The notes: generated from the sequence alone by a model not told the origin. A DNA stretch of 40,224 bases from CAZDQL01 sp964507325 (GCA_964507325.1 CAZDQL010000062.1:1-40224); one strand, 5' to 3'. Counted from the first letter of the stretch, positions 8,276 to 17,187 are shown. Numbers and translations are program-made.

Positions 8276-9688
8276 CTAGCGCCGGGGAACCGGTACGACC
8301 CGCGTCCCGGTAGCGTCGATCAAGAGGATTCCGATCAGGGCTCCGTCCCCGCGCGCCAGCACGCACGCGCCGTTCCAGCGGGGACCGAAGGAGACCGCGT
8401 CGTCCACCTCCCACCCGCTGGCGCTGGGGACCAGGCGCGACGCGGCGAGAGCCATCGGTGCGGCGGCGGGATCCCCGAAGACCACGCACTCCTCACCCTC
8501 CACCGGCAGCTCCCGCACCCGCGCCAGGTCGTAGGTGGGAGCTCCCTCGATCTGGAGCTCGACCCTAGCCAGGCCGCGGTCACCCCACGAGGGCGCAGCG
8601 GTGATCGGATGGGAGCCCCCCCCCACCTCCAACACCGTCGTGCCATCGTGGGCGTCCGCGCTCGGCTGCAGGAGATCGGCGGGACCCAGGAGCCCATCGG
8701 CCACCGGCAGGAGCCAGCCGTGGCGTTGCTCGGAGCTCGTGAGGAGCCGCCCCTCCTTCCAGCGCAGGGTCGCGCGCAGGAGGCGCGGCGGAGCGACGTC
8801 CACCGGCAAGAGGCTGCCCCCCACCGGCAGCGGGGGGGACCATTCGAGCCACTCCTCCCGCGCCTCGGAGTGCAGGGTGAAGCGCTGCCCCGTGGAAGCC
8901 AGGGGTCCCGCGTCCGGGGGGGTGGCGAAGGCGATCCCACCCACCAGGAGGGAGCGCAGGGAACCCAGGTCCATGCGGAAGCCCTCGGTCAGGGAGAGAC
9001 CCAGCTCGACTCCCCCCGTCTCCCAGAACGCGCTCTTCTGGCGCACCAACTGCACGTATTCGGGCCGCACGTAGACCCTGAGCTCCACCGCCGTCGCATC
9101 GTTGGAGAGCCCCACGGAGAGCACGCTGCCCACCTGGATCTGGCGGTAGGTCACGGGAGCCCCCGGCGAGAGCCCGTGGCGAGTGGTCGCCTCCAAGGTG
9201 ATCTCCAGGCCCTCCGCCTCGATGCGCTCGACCACCGGAGGCTCCTCCAGGGCGTCGAACTCGGTCTGCCGCCGCCCCCCCGGTGGCCCGGGATCGACCG
9301 CCAGGTGACGGGCACCCACCACCGTCTCGAGCCCCGAGACCTTGTCGAGGGAGAGCCGCGGGCGGACGATCCAGAAGCGGCTCCCCGCGCTCGCAATCTG
9401 GTCGGCGGCGGGGTCGAGACGCACCGCGAGCAGGACGTCCGAGAGGTCCCGTGACAGGCGCGCCTCTTCGATGCGCCCCACCTCGATCCCCCGGTAGCGC
9501 AGGTCGTCGCCGGCCTTGATGCCGTGCCCCTCCGCGGCGCGCACGGTGATCAGGGTGCCTTGACTGCCCCAGGTCTGAACGGCCAGGAAACCGGCCAGGA
9601 CCAGGGCGGCCACGGGCAGGATCCAGGCCAAGGTCCTGCGCTGGGCGGGCTCGATCCTGGAAGTGGGCAGGGAAGTCGTCTCGTTCAT
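8276..9688 (-). CDS. PqiB-like MCE (MlaD-family) lipid-transport protein with an apparent degenerate protease-like C-terminus
   Basis: The 470-residue protein has one N-terminal membrane anchor (residues 20-38) and then two MCE repeats (about 42-135 and 157-257; the first contains GIKAGDDLRYRGIEVGRI, the second GLSPGAPVTYRQIQVGSV). Canonical PqiB has three such repeats. MCE proteins form rings or tubes carrying lipids between inner and outer membranes. The last ~160 residues are not MCE-like. Their order of motifs (LLPVADGLLGPADLLQ, then GDRGLARVEL, then CVVFGDP, then WNGACVLARGDGALIGILL) resembles a trypsin/HtrA fold whose His and Ser are lost. The ATG at 9688 lies 5 bases after the pqiA-like stop and is preceded by AAGGGTGA. 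The MCE call is strong; the protease-fold reading is a hypothesis. Confidence 0.85.
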   Translation of the reverse strand: MNETTSLPTSRIEPAQRRTLAWILPVAALVLAGFLAVQTWGSQGTLITVRAAEGHGIKAGDDLRYRGIEVGRIEEARLSRDLSDVLLAVRLDPAADQIASAGSRFWIVRPRLSLDKVSGLETVVGARHLAVDPGPPGGRRQTEFDALEEPPVVERIEAEGLEITLEATTRHGLSPGAPVTYRQIQVGSVLSVGLSNDATAVELRVYVRPEYVQLVRQKSAFWETGGVELGLSLTEGFRMDLGSLRSLLVGGIAFATPPDAGPLASTGQRFTLHSEAREEWLEWSPPLPVGGSLLPVDVAPPRLLRATLRWKEGRLLTSSEQRHGWLLPVADGLLGPADLLQPSADAHDGTTVLEVGGGSHPITAAPSWGDRGLARVELQIEGAPTYDLARVRELPVEGEECVVFGDPAAAPMALAASRLVPSASGWEVDDAVSFGPRWNGACVLARGDGALIGILLIDATGTRVVPVPRR

Positions 9689-9693
9689 CGCAC

Positions 9694-10314
9694 TCACCCT
9701 TGGATCTCGGGCTGCTCCCCTTCCCAAACCGCGTGGGGGTCGAACCAGGCACTGGCGAGGAGGGAGAGGATGACCACCAGGCTGAAGGTCACCGCCGCCG
9801 GGCCGGGGGTCACATCCACCAGGTCGCCGACCTTGACCCAGGCCACCACCACGGCGATCAGGAGCACGTCCAGCATGCCCCAGCGCCCGGTCCACTCGAT
9901 CAGGCGGTAGGTGAAGGCGCGGTGGTGGCGCGAGAGGAAGCCGCGGCCGAGGGTGATGGCGAGCAACCCCAGGAGCTTCAGGACCGGGATCACGATCGAG
10001 CAGGCGAGCACCACCAACCCGATGACGTGATAGCCCCGGCTGAGCAACTCCCAGGTCCCGGTCCAGATGCTCGATTCCTTGGCGTGCCCGAAACGCTCGA
10101 TGCGCATGATCGGCAGGCTGATCGCCAGGGGGTAGAGGATCATCGCCGCCAGGGCCGCCGCCGCGGTGCGCTGGTTCGTGCGCCGGCGGCGTCGATCGCG
10201 GACCGCCACTCCGCAGCGGGGGCAGCGGGCCCGGGCCTCACGCGGCAGCTCGGGCACGATCTGCACCAGGCCGCAGCAGTGGCAGCCCACGAGCGGTCGG
10301 GGCTCGGAGGTCAT
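9694..10314 (-). CDS. pqiA: PqiA-family inner-membrane protein
   Basis: The 206-residue protein begins with a zinc-ribbon-like pair of motifs (CHCCG at 11-15, CPRCG at 31-35), then four hydrophobic segments. It contains the family hallmark W-x-G-R-W-x-M-L-D-V (TGRWGMLDVLLIAVVVAWVKVGDL). PqiA partners PqiB in lipid movement across the envelope; here the pqiB-like gene follows 5 bases downstream. E. coli PqiA is a duplicated protein of about 415 residues, so this is the single-domain form common outside Enterobacteria. A TAGGGT hexamer ends 8 bases before the ATG, suggesting a leaderless transcript starting here and carrying both genes. Confidence 0.88.
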   Translation of the reverse strand: MTSEPRPLVGCHCCGLVQIVPELPREARARCPRCGVAVRDRRRRRTNQRTAAAALAAMILYPLAISLPIMRIERFGHAKESSIWTGTWELLSRGYHVIGLVVLACSIVIPVLKLLGLLAITLGRGFLSRHHRAFTYRLIEWTGRWGMLDVLLIAVVVAWVKVGDLVDVTPGPAAVTFSLVVILSLLASAWFDPHAVWEGEQPEIQG

Positions 10315-10322
10315 CAGGGGGC

Positions 10323-10328
10323 ACCCTA
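10323..10328 (-). promoter_or_regulatory. -10-like hexamer TAGGGT 8 bases before pqiA
   Basis: Read on the minus strand, TAGGGT is followed by eight bases and the ATG. No Shine-Dalgarno fits in that space. The spacing matches the other start-proximal TANNNT elements in this window. Confidence 0.5.
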
Positions 10329-10362
10329 CGTCCCCGCGGGGGGGCCATTCCAGCGCCGGCCG

Positions 10363-12024
10363 TCAGAAGCGAGGCCGGTCGCGACCCAGTACCCAGGAGC
10401 GATCGGCCTCCCCCAGCGGCCGGTCTTGGCACCCCACCTGCCGGTAGATCACCAGCGCATCCGGATGCACCCGGCCCCCCTTCACCAGGTCGTGGCGCGA
10501 GTGCTCGACCCAACGCTCCGGACGCAGCGACAGGGCACGCTGCAGCTGGTCGTGGTGCGCCAGGCGCTGGTCCTCGCGGGCGGCCCCGTCGAAGGCGACC
10601 AGCCCCACGGGGACCTCCTCCAGCCAGTCCGCCACCTGCTCGCTGGTCGCGAAGCGCAGGCGGTAGTCGCGGCCGACCCAGTCGCTCGTGGAGAGGGTCT
10701 TGCTGGCGCGCAGGACGTAGTGACCGGGGCGCGGCCGGTCCGCCTGGGCGACGGCCACCACGAAGGCCCCTTCTCCGGCGACGTCGGAGCAGATCAGGAG
10801 CACCGATTCGGCGAAGCGCGGCTCGGCGACGATCGACCGCGCCGCTGCGCCGACACCGAGCCAGTGCTTGCGCGGCAGTTCGAAGCGCTCCAGGAGGAAC
10901 ACGCCGAGCAGGACCAAGGGCAGCCAGGTCCCCGCACCCCGCGTCCACCCCAAGTTGCGGGCCAGGCGCGCGAGCCCGGCACAGGCGACCGCGCACAGCG
11001 TCGGCGCGAGGAGCACCAGATGGCGCTCGTCCAGGCTGGAGGGCACCACCGCGTGCAAGAGCAGCAGACTCGGAGGCCAGGCGATCAAGGCCGCCCAGCG
11101 GCCCCGCGGTCCGGAGCCACCGAGCAGCACGATCGCGCCCAAGACCCCCGACAGGAGCAACCCCCAGCCCCCCAGGTGCGCCAGCTCCCGCCCGTAGAAG
11201 GTCAACGCCGCTGCGGAGAAGCCCAGATTGGGGCTCGCCCCACCCACCCAGGTGCTCTGGGTGAATCCCAGGGTGCGGACGTACCAGGGGGCGGCGAGCA
11301 GGACGACGATCACGGCCGACCCCCAGAACGCCGGCCGCCGCGCGCGGTCCCAACGGCCCGTCAGGAGCAGGGCGATCAACGGCACCCCGGCCAGGCCCAG
11401 GGCACTGCCCTTGGTGAGGACCGCCAAGCCGGCCAACCCTCCGAAGAGGATCGCGTCCTGCACCCTCCCGGCGTCGAAGAAGCGACCGCAGGCGATCGCC
11501 GCCGCCGTGCAGAGCAGCGTCAGCGGCGCCTCCGTCATGACCATCGCGCCGTACGCCTGCACCGCGGGCAGGAGCAGCAGCAGCAGACCCGCCACGGCCG
11601 CCCCGCCGGCTCCCAGCTCGCGCCGCAAGAGGCCGAAGACCAGCGCCGCCACCCCCCCCGTGATGGCAGCCATCAATCCCACGAGGGAGAAGGTCGAATC
11701 CCCCAGCACCAGAGTCCACGCCGCCTGGATGGTGTAGAAGACCGGTGGCCACTGACCGATCGCCACCTTGGGGTAGTGCAGGTAGTAGTCCTCCGCGTAC
11801 TCCATCGGCGCGGGGAAGCCGGCCACGATCCAGTCCCGCGCCATGAGGCCGGTGACCGCGTGTGCGGGCTCGTCCTCGAAGGCGCACAGGTCGCTGGTGT
11901 GCGCCCCGCGCGCCAGGTCCAGCCCCAGGGCAAGTGCCGCGTACAGACACCAGGCCAAGAGGATCGCGCGCCCGCTCCCCTTCCCGCTCGCGGGGGTCGG
12001 TTCTCCTACTTTCCGATCCGCCAA
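10363..12024 (-). CDS. ArnT/PMT-like glycosyltransferase, GT39 family
   Basis: The 553-residue integral membrane protein has about 11-12 hydrophobic segments in the first ~400 residues and a soluble C-terminal domain. The first external loop carries the acidic motif FEDEPAH (residues 49-55), equivalent to the catalytic Asp/Glu site of GT39/ArnT enzymes, which use polyprenyl-phosphate sugars as donors on the outer face of the inner membrane. The start codon is TTG at 12024, overlapping the end of the UbiA gene by 19 bases; no ATG or GTG exists before the first membrane helix. Its neighbours, a polyprenyl-phosphate pentose synthase-like protein and a phosphatase, suggest a lipid-linked pentose as donor. 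The acceptor is unknown. Confidence 0.85.
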   Translation of the reverse strand: MADRKVGEPTPASGKGSGRAILLAWCLYAALALGLDLARGAHTSDLCAFEDEPAHAVTGLMARDWIVAGFPAPMEYAEDYYLHYPKVAIGQWPPVFYTIQAAWTLVLGDSTFSLVGLMAAITGGVAALVFGLLRRELGAGGAAVAGLLLLLLPAVQAYGAMVMTEAPLTLLCTAAAIACGRFFDAGRVQDAILFGGLAGLAVLTKGSALGLAGVPLIALLLTGRWDRARRPAFWGSAVIVVLLAAPWYVRTLGFTQSTWVGGASPNLGFSAAALTFYGRELAHLGGWGLLLSGVLGAIVLLGGSGPRGRWAALIAWPPSLLLLHAVVPSSLDERHLVLLAPTLCAVACAGLARLARNLGWTRGAGTWLPLVLLGVFLLERFELPRKHWLGVGAAARSIVAEPRFAESVLLICSDVAGEGAFVVAVAQADRPRPGHYVLRASKTLSTSDWVGRDYRLRFATSEQVADWLEEVPVGLVAFDGAAREDQRLAHHDQLQRALSLRPERWVEHSRHDLVKGGRVHPDALVIYRQVGCQDRPLGEADRSWVLGRDRPRF

Positions 12025-13007
12025 AGTGGTTCGAAGCTCGACGGCTGGACGTTGAACAGGTCGTACAGCGCCGGCATCTCGACGAACATCAATCCCACGA
12101 AGAGCCCGGCGGTCAGGAGAGAGTAGGCGAAGAAGCCCCGTTCACGGTAGAGCTTCTCAGGGTTCTGGACCGGGCTGTCCTTGCGCATGCCGAGGGCCAT
12201 GTAGAAGGCGAAGAACCCGGCCACCACGGGTGTGCAGAGGATCAGCTCGGGTTTGTAACGCACGATGAAGATGCCCGCGAAGATCGTGGCCCCAGCCAGG
12301 TAGAAGACCATGCTGGCCATGAGGCGCGTCTCGTCGTAATAGCGGAAGGAGCGGCGGTAGTTCCCGGCCGTGCGATGGTTCCCGATCGCGCGGTACTCGG
12401 CGTAGCGTTTCGTGGCCATGAAGAACGCGCCCACCAACCAGTACGACAAGCCCAGGGAGAGGGGGGGGAGCCGGTCGGGAACCAGCGCGAACCAGCCAAG
12501 GAGCAGCCGGATCGGGTTGTTGAGCGCCTCGCTCATGACGTCCAGGAAGGGGATCTCCTTGGTGCGCAGCGGAGGCACGTTGTAGATGCAGCCCATCGTC
12601 CAGAGCAGGAAGGCCGCCGCTCCGAAGGGGCCGTTGATCCCGAAGGCCCACAGGATGCCGATCAGCCCCAGGGTTCCCCACAAGAGCAGCGCGACCCAGA
12701 CCAGGATCGCCCCGCGCGCCGCCGGACGATGGCGCTTGGTGGGGTGCATGCGGTCAGTCGGGGCGTCGAGGATCTCATTGATCACGTAGTTGCTGGAGGC
12801 GATCGCGCAGGTGGCGAAGAAGGCCGAGATGAGCACGCCCAGCGTCTCCCAGGTCACGAGATCGGGACGCCAGAAGAAGGCCAGGATCACCCCCAAGAGC
12901 ATGAAGGCGTTCTTGAACCAGTGGTCCACGCGCGTGAGCTGCACGTAGGGCGTCAGCAAGCCGACGATGGACCGCTGCTCAGCCAAGGACCGCACTGCGT
13001 ACCTCAT
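12006..13007 (-). CDS. UbiA-family prenyltransferase, decaprenyl-phosphate phosphoribosyltransferase-like
   Basis: The 333-residue protein has about nine membrane helices. The first Asp-rich motif is N77-E78-x2-D81-x3-D85 within VINEILDAPTDRMHP, followed by TKRHRPAARG. The DRxHPxKxxRP run is typical of phosphoribosyltransferases of the DPPR-synthase branch (mycobacterial UbiA, Rv3806c), which join polyprenyl phosphate to PRPP. The second motif lies at FLDVMSEALNNPIRL (Asp156). The ATG at 13007 lies within the upstream HAD gene (29-base overlap); the longer open frame upstream is antisense-type and not protein-like. The product would feed the GT39 enzyme encoded next. No epimerase gene (DprE1/DprE2 type) is present here. 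Confidence 0.85.
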   Translation of the reverse strand: MRYAVRSLAEQRSIVGLLTPYVQLTRVDHWFKNAFMLLGVILAFFWRPDLVTWETLGVLISAFFATCAIASSNYVINEILDAPTDRMHPTKRHRPAARGAILVWVALLLWGTLGLIGILWAFGINGPFGAAAFLLWTMGCIYNVPPLRTKEIPFLDVMSEALNNPIRLLLGWFALVPDRLPPLSLGLSYWLVGAFFMATKRYAEYRAIGNHRTAGNYRRSFRYYDETRLMASMVFYLAGATIFAGIFIVRYKPELILCTPVVAGFFAFYMALGMRKDSPVQNPEKLYRERGFFAYSLLTAGLFVGLMFVEMPALYDLFNVQPSSFEPLWRIGK

Positions 13008-13692
13008 CGATCGTTTCGGCGCTCGGGTAGTCCTCGCTCTTGCGGCCCAGGATGAGCGCGTCCATTCCCGCGGCGCGGGCTCCTCGCCCATCCACGTCGG
13101 CTCGATCGCCGACGTAGAGGACCTGGGCGGGATCGAGCTCCCACGACTCGCAGGCGCGCTGGAAGCCGCGCGGGTGGGGCTTGAATGCGTTGATCTCGGG
13201 ATCGGTCGCGCACAGGACCAGGGGGAAGAACTCGGCCAGCCCGAGCGCCTCCAACTTCTGCGCGGCAGGGTAGTCGGAGAACACCCCCAAGCGCACCGAG
13301 CGCGCGCGTAGCTCCGACAGGAGCTCCTCGATCCCCTCCCTGCGACAACTGCCCAGGTGGCGCAGGGGCCTGGAGAAGATCCACTCCGCCACGACCGCGG
13401 CGATCGCCTGGGGCGTCTCACCCAGGCGACGCGCGGGCTCCCGGTACTGGAGCTCCTCGAGGGCTTCGGCCGGTCGCCCGAACTCGCGCAGCTCCTCCCG
13501 GATGCGGCGGAAGGCGCGCAGCCGGCGCAGCGTGCGCCAGGCCTCGCGGGGGGCACGCAGGGGCGTCAGGGCGAGCTCGACGGCCATACGCCTGCGCAGG
13601 GGACCCTGGTGGTAGAGGGTCCCATCCAGATCCCAGAGGACGGCGCGGGGCGGAGTGTGGCGGCGCAGGACCATCGACAGGTCTATCGGCAC
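12979..13692 (-). CDS. HAD-superfamily phosphatase
   Basis: The 237-residue protein has all four HAD motifs: D21-L-D23-G-T, then VFSDYP, FKPHP with the conserved Lys, and VGDRADVDGRGA. A helical cap lies at about 35-130. It hydrolyses a phosphate monoester. In the context of a DPPR-synthase-like gene overlapping its 3' end, the likely substrate is the 5-phosphoribosyl-polyprenyl phosphate (the step done by a PAP2 phosphatase in mycobacteria) or another pathway intermediate. This is inference; HAD-UbiA pairings or fusions are known in other bacteria. The GTG start at 13692 is preceded by AAGGAG at a suitable distance. The 161 bases upstream, to the end of the flippase gene, hold no gene I can support. 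Confidence 0.85.
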   Translation of the reverse strand: MPIDLSMVLRRHTPPRAVLWDLDGTLYHQGPLRRRMAVELALTPLRAPREAWRTLRRLRAFRRIREELREFGRPAEALEELQYREPARRLGETPQAIAAVVAEWIFSRPLRHLGSCRREGIEELLSELRARSVRLGVFSDYPAAQKLEALGLAEFFPLVLCATDPEINAFKPHPRGFQRACESWELDPAQVLYVGDRADVDGRGARAAGMDALILGRKSEDYPSAETIDEVRSAVLG

Positions 13693-13853
13693 AGGAGGCG
13701 TCGCTCCTTGTGTCGATCTGAGGCAGTGCGGCCGCCCGTCAGCTCGCCCCGGGGTCCTGCGCCGGGAGGAGGGTGCCCCAAGTCGTTGGGAGCGAAGAGG
13801 CTACGACGAGCGGCCTCGCAGGAAGCACGAGGAGGGGAGGCAGCTCCGCTCGT

Positions 13854-15173
13854 TCAACCCCTCGCGTTCCGGCGGAACCAGAGCGCCGCGTAGCCCACGT
13901 GCACGGCGCTGCAGCAGTAGCAGATCGACAGCCCGATGGCAGTGCCGAAGGTGGGCCAGGTCGCCGCACAGGCCGCCACCGTGGTGGTGGTGATCACCAT
14001 GCACACCACTTGCAGTTTGATCGCCACCCCCAGGGTGTTGGTGACCATGTAGAAGACGTCGTTGGCCACCGAGAAGGCCACCACCATGGCACCTGGCACG
14101 AGGATCCAGTAGCAGAGCAGCACCGGCCCGTGGAAGTCCCGCGGGAAGAGCCCGATCAACAGGGGAGCCAGGGGGATGCTGAGCAAGAGCCCCCCCGACA
14201 CGACCAGGCCGCTGAAGAGGGTGGCGCGCCAGTAGGCCCGTTCGAGGCGCTCCACGCTCTGGGTGCTCCTGAGCTGGCTGAAGTAGGGCAGGGCGGTGCG
14301 GTTGATGCCCGCCATGAACGTGCGCGCCAGGCCGACGAAGCGTTGCGCCAGTCGCATGTAGGCCACCCAGGCCGCGTCACCGAAGTACCCCAAGAGCATC
14401 GAGGGCAGGATCTGCACCGCGTAGACGTCCAGGTTGCGCACGACGCCCACCCGCAGCCCGAGCCGCAGCCCGTAGGTCAACGGGACCGAGCCGATGCGCG
14501 CCAGCCAGGCCCTGAGCGGCGGCAGGTCACTCCCCGGCTGACGGCACTCGCGGCGATAGAGGTCGATCGCCAGCAGGGAGCCGACCGCCGACGCGCCGAG
14601 GGTACCCAGCACGGGTCCCATGGCGGTGCCGGTGGCCAGGGCCCCGCAGATCACCAGGAAGACGCGGGCCAGCTCCTGGCCGTTCTCGATCCTGGCCAGC
14701 GACGTCATGCGTCGCGTTCCCTGCAGGGCGGCGGTCAGCGCCACCCGCGGTAGCTCGAGCAGCGGCGTGCAAGCCAGCCAGGCACCGCAGCGCCCCACCA
14801 CCGCCGAATCGAAGGCGAAGCTGGCGAAGGTCGGCAGCACCAACCAGGCGAAGACGCTGAGCCCCACGCCGATCACCAGAGTGGCCTTGGCCAGCCAGGC
14901 GATCCACAGCTCGACCTTGGCGCTCTGCTGCCGCGCCGCCGCCGCGGCGATCTGGTTGATCGCCACGCCGTACAGCCCGAGGTTGACGGTGAACCACAGG
15001 AAGGACCAGGTGGCCACGGCCAGGTAGAACTCGCCCAGCCGGGTGGCGCCCAGGCCGTAGGCCAGGGCGAAGGCGCAGATCAGGGCGCCGCAGCTGTTGA
15101 CGCCGGCGGCCACCTGCAGGGTGAAGGAGTCCCGCAGGAAGCGGCTGCTCCGAGCGCGCGCGAGTAGACCCAT
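13854..15173 (-). CDS. Polysaccharide/oligosaccharide flippase (MATE/MOP superfamily)
   Basis: The 439-residue protein has about 12 predicted membrane helices and the overall arrangement of Wzx-type flippases. Features include an N-terminal LRDSFTLQVAAGVNSCGALI helix, conserved polar residues in helix ends (GATRLGEFYLA, GYFGDAAWVAYMRLAQRF) and a VLCYWILVPGAMVVAFSVANDVFY region. It would translocate lipid-linked glycans across the inner membrane. The gene begins 5 bases after the FkbM methyltransferase stop, so the two form an operon. The substrate cannot be read from the sequence. Confidence 0.82.
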   Translation of the reverse strand: MGLLARARSSRFLRDSFTLQVAAGVNSCGALICAFALAYGLGATRLGEFYLAVATWSFLWFTVNLGLYGVAINQIAAAAARQQSAKVELWIAWLAKATLVIGVGLSVFAWLVLPTFASFAFDSAVVGRCGAWLACTPLLELPRVALTAALQGTRRMTSLARIENGQELARVFLVICGALATGTAMGPVLGTLGASAVGSLLAIDLYRRECRQPGSDLPPLRAWLARIGSVPLTYGLRLGLRVGVVRNLDVYAVQILPSMLLGYFGDAAWVAYMRLAQRFVGLARTFMAGINRTALPYFSQLRSTQSVERLERAYWRATLFSGLVVSGGLLLSIPLAPLLIGLFPRDFHGPVLLCYWILVPGAMVVAFSVANDVFYMVTNTLGVAIKLQVVCMVITTTTVAACAATWPTFGTAIGLSICYCCSAVHVGYAALWFRRNARG

Positions 15174-15178
15174 CGGGG

Positions 15179-15940
15179 TCAGCCCGCCGGGCGCTCGAGC
15201 GGCAGGAAGAGCACGTCGTACACCTTGGGCTGCAGGGGGAGCTCGACGTCGTGGTAGCCCAGGGCGACCAGGTCGCGCACGACCTCCTCCTGCTCCTGAG
15301 CGCGGAGGTGAAATTCGGGGGAGAGCATCTCAGCGAAGATCACCGGCAGGTAGGAGCGTTCCGCCAGCCAGGGCAACATGCTGCGCAGCACCGCGAAGTC
15401 GTACCCTTCCGCGTCGGTCTTGACGAAGTCCACGTCGCCGATGTCGTGCTCGCGCGCGAAGTCGCTGAAGTTGACCAGCTCGATCTCCTCGGTGCCGAAG
15501 GTGGTCTTCTGCGTGAAGTGAGCGTTCGAGCGATCGTCGTCGATGAACTCCTTCATCAGGGTGTTGCCACCGTAGTTGTGGTCCGCCTTGAAGATCGTCG
15601 CCGGCCCCGCCTCGGGGCCCACCGCGAAGGGGTGCACGCGCACCAGCGGGTTGTCCGCGAAGCGCGCCCGGCAGTGCTCGTAGTACTCCTTGACCGGCTC
15701 GAAGAGGTCCGCCCGGCACCCGGCTCTCTGCTGCAGGATGCATGCGGTGAACAGACCCACGTTGCAGCCCACGTCCACGAAGCGCCCCCCTTCGGGGATG
15801 TGCTCGATCACGCCTGCCACGTCCTCGGCCACCTGATCCCAGTGGTACGCGATCCACTCGTCGAGGCTCATGCGCGGGGTGTGAGCTCGTCCGGTGAGCC
15901 GCCTGAGGAGGCGCAGGATCTTGCGGCGCAGCATGGGCAT
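15179..15940 (-). CDS. FkbM-family SAM-dependent methyltransferase
   Basis: The 253-residue protein has SAM-binding motif I FVDVGCNVGLFT at about 54-65, an acidic LFEPVKEY after beta-2, and the FkbM signature DFVKTDAEGYDFAVL at about 171-185. FkbM-type enzymes O-methylate sugars or other hydroxyls. Next to a flippase, methylation of a surface glycan is the simplest reading. There are two close start codons (15940 and 15934). A TATCCT on the minus strand about 30 bases upstream could be its -10. Confidence 0.88.
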   Translation of the reverse strand: MPMLRRKILRLLRRLTGRAHTPRMSLDEWIAYHWDQVAEDVAGVIEHIPEGGRFVDVGCNVGLFTACILQQRAGCRADLFEPVKEYYEHCRARFADNPLVRVHPFAVGPEAGPATIFKADHNYGGNTLMKEFIDDDRSNAHFTQKTTFGTEEIELVNFSDFAREHDIGDVDFVKTDAEGYDFAVLRSMLPWLAERSYLPVIFAEMLSPEFHLRAQEQEEVVRDLVALGYHDVELPLQPKVYDVLFLPLERPAG

Positions 15941-16039
15941 CTCTTGGAGGAGGGCGGGACGGGGTGCACAGGATATCGACCGGAGCAGCTCCTGCCCGCA
16001 ACTCGATTCCCGCCCTCCGCCGAGAGGTCTGGGCCGGGG

Positions 16040-17185
16040 TTACTCCAGCTCCGCCAGGGCGCGCGTCAACGCGATCAGCGCGTAGCCCGTCCCGTAGGGC
16101 TTGTGGTAGCTGTACAGCGGGTAGTCCCAGAAGGAACCGTCGGGCTGGCGGGTCACCAGCACCGCCTCCGCCAGCAGGGGGGCGTAGCGCGCGCGCACCT
16201 CGGGAGGACGACGCTCGAGGACGTAGGCCGCGTAGGCGTGGCCGTAGAGGTAGAAGTAGCCCGAGATCTGGTACCAGGACTCGTGGGGGATCGGGCGGCG
16301 CAATCCCAGGCGCTGGAAGCGCGCCTCCTCGATCAGCAGATCGCGCAGTCCCTGCTCGTACTCCCGCTCGCTGATCTGCGTGCCGAAGGACGCGGTCGCC
16401 AGCTGGCAGGCGGACGTGCGGCAGCCGCTCCCCGCCGGGCGGTTGATGCCCGAGATCGGCCGCTGCCTCCACAGGGTTCCGTACGCGTAGGCACCGTCGG
16501 GACTGCGACAGCGCTCGATCGAGGCCACCGCGCGCTCGAGGAGCTTCTCGGGCACCTCGATCCCCACCGCGCGCACGCGCTCCAGCCCGATCAGGATGGT
16601 GGCGGTGGTGAAGCTCATCGAGGTGGCGGCGGGCTGGTAGGTCTCGTAGCCCTGCAGGGAGAGGTAGGTCCAACCCCCGTCGAGGCACTGGTAGCGGGTG
16701 AGCTTCTCCACCAGGTGCTCCGCCGCCGCCCGCAGCTCGTCCGCCCGCGGGTCGTCGGGACGGGTGGCCAGCCGTTCCCCGATCGCCTGCAGGGAGTAGC
16801 CGAAGGACCACACGTTGTAGTGCTCGATACCACTCATGCGCTTGACGTCGTAGTCCGCCAAGAGGTGCTCGAAGCCGCGGGTGATGGCCTGCTCTAGCCG
16901 CTCATCGCGCTCCACCGGCGCCTCCATCAAGGCCGACAGCACCAGCCCGGTGGTGGCGATCCGGAAGGCCTGATGAGAGCCTGGGACGCTGCAGAAGACC
17001 TCGATCGGACGCGGCGAGTGGTGCGAGCCCCAGCCCCCGTCCGCGCGCTGGTGCTCGAGCAGCCACTCCACTCCCCCCTCGAGCGCCGCTCGCACTCGAG
17101 CCGCACCGAGGGGACGTTCTTCGGAGCGCTCTTGTCCGGCCGCGGCCGCGACGCAGAACAGGAGCAGGAACGAGGACCGCCTCAC
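16040..17185 (-). CDS. Secreted alpha/alpha-toroid (prenyltransferase/squalene-cyclase repeat) protein
   Basis: The 381-residue protein starts at GTG 17185, which is preceded by GGAGGAG and gives a clean signal peptide (RRSSFLLLFCVAAAAGQ). The mature part has repeated QW-like helical hairpins: EHQRADGGWGSH, YQCLDGGWTYLS, CRSPDGAYAYG and TRQPDGSFWDYPLYSY. These match the alpha/alpha-barrel repeats of terpene cyclases, prenyltransferases and complement-like proteins. The DxDD or Zn-site residues of terpene cyclases and prenyltransferases were not recognised, so an enzymatic call is not justified. Export places it outside the cytoplasm. The gene starts 2 bases after the stop of the HlyD-like gene, implying joint function. 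Confidence 0.75.
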   Translation of the reverse strand: MRRSSFLLLFCVAAAAGQERSEERPLGAARVRAALEGGVEWLLEHQRADGGWGSHHSPRPIEVFCSVPGSHQAFRIATTGLVLSALMEAPVERDERLEQAITRGFEHLLADYDVKRMSGIEHYNVWSFGYSLQAIGERLATRPDDPRADELRAAAEHLVEKLTRYQCLDGGWTYLSLQGYETYQPAATSMSFTTATILIGLERVRAVGIEVPEKLLERAVASIERCRSPDGAYAYGTLWRQRPISGINRPAGSGCRTSACQLATASFGTQISEREYEQGLRDLLIEEARFQRLGLRRPIPHESWYQISGYFYLYGHAYAAYVLERRPPEVRARYAPLLAEAVLVTRQPDGSFWDYPLYSYHKPYGTGYALIALTRALAELE

Positions 17186-17187
17186 GG

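Noticed and set aside
13008..13556. Longer (516-residue) version of the UbiA protein
   Set aside because: The extra N-terminal part is the shadow of the HAD phosphatase gene in another frame of the same strand and is Ser/Arg-rich without homology-like features.
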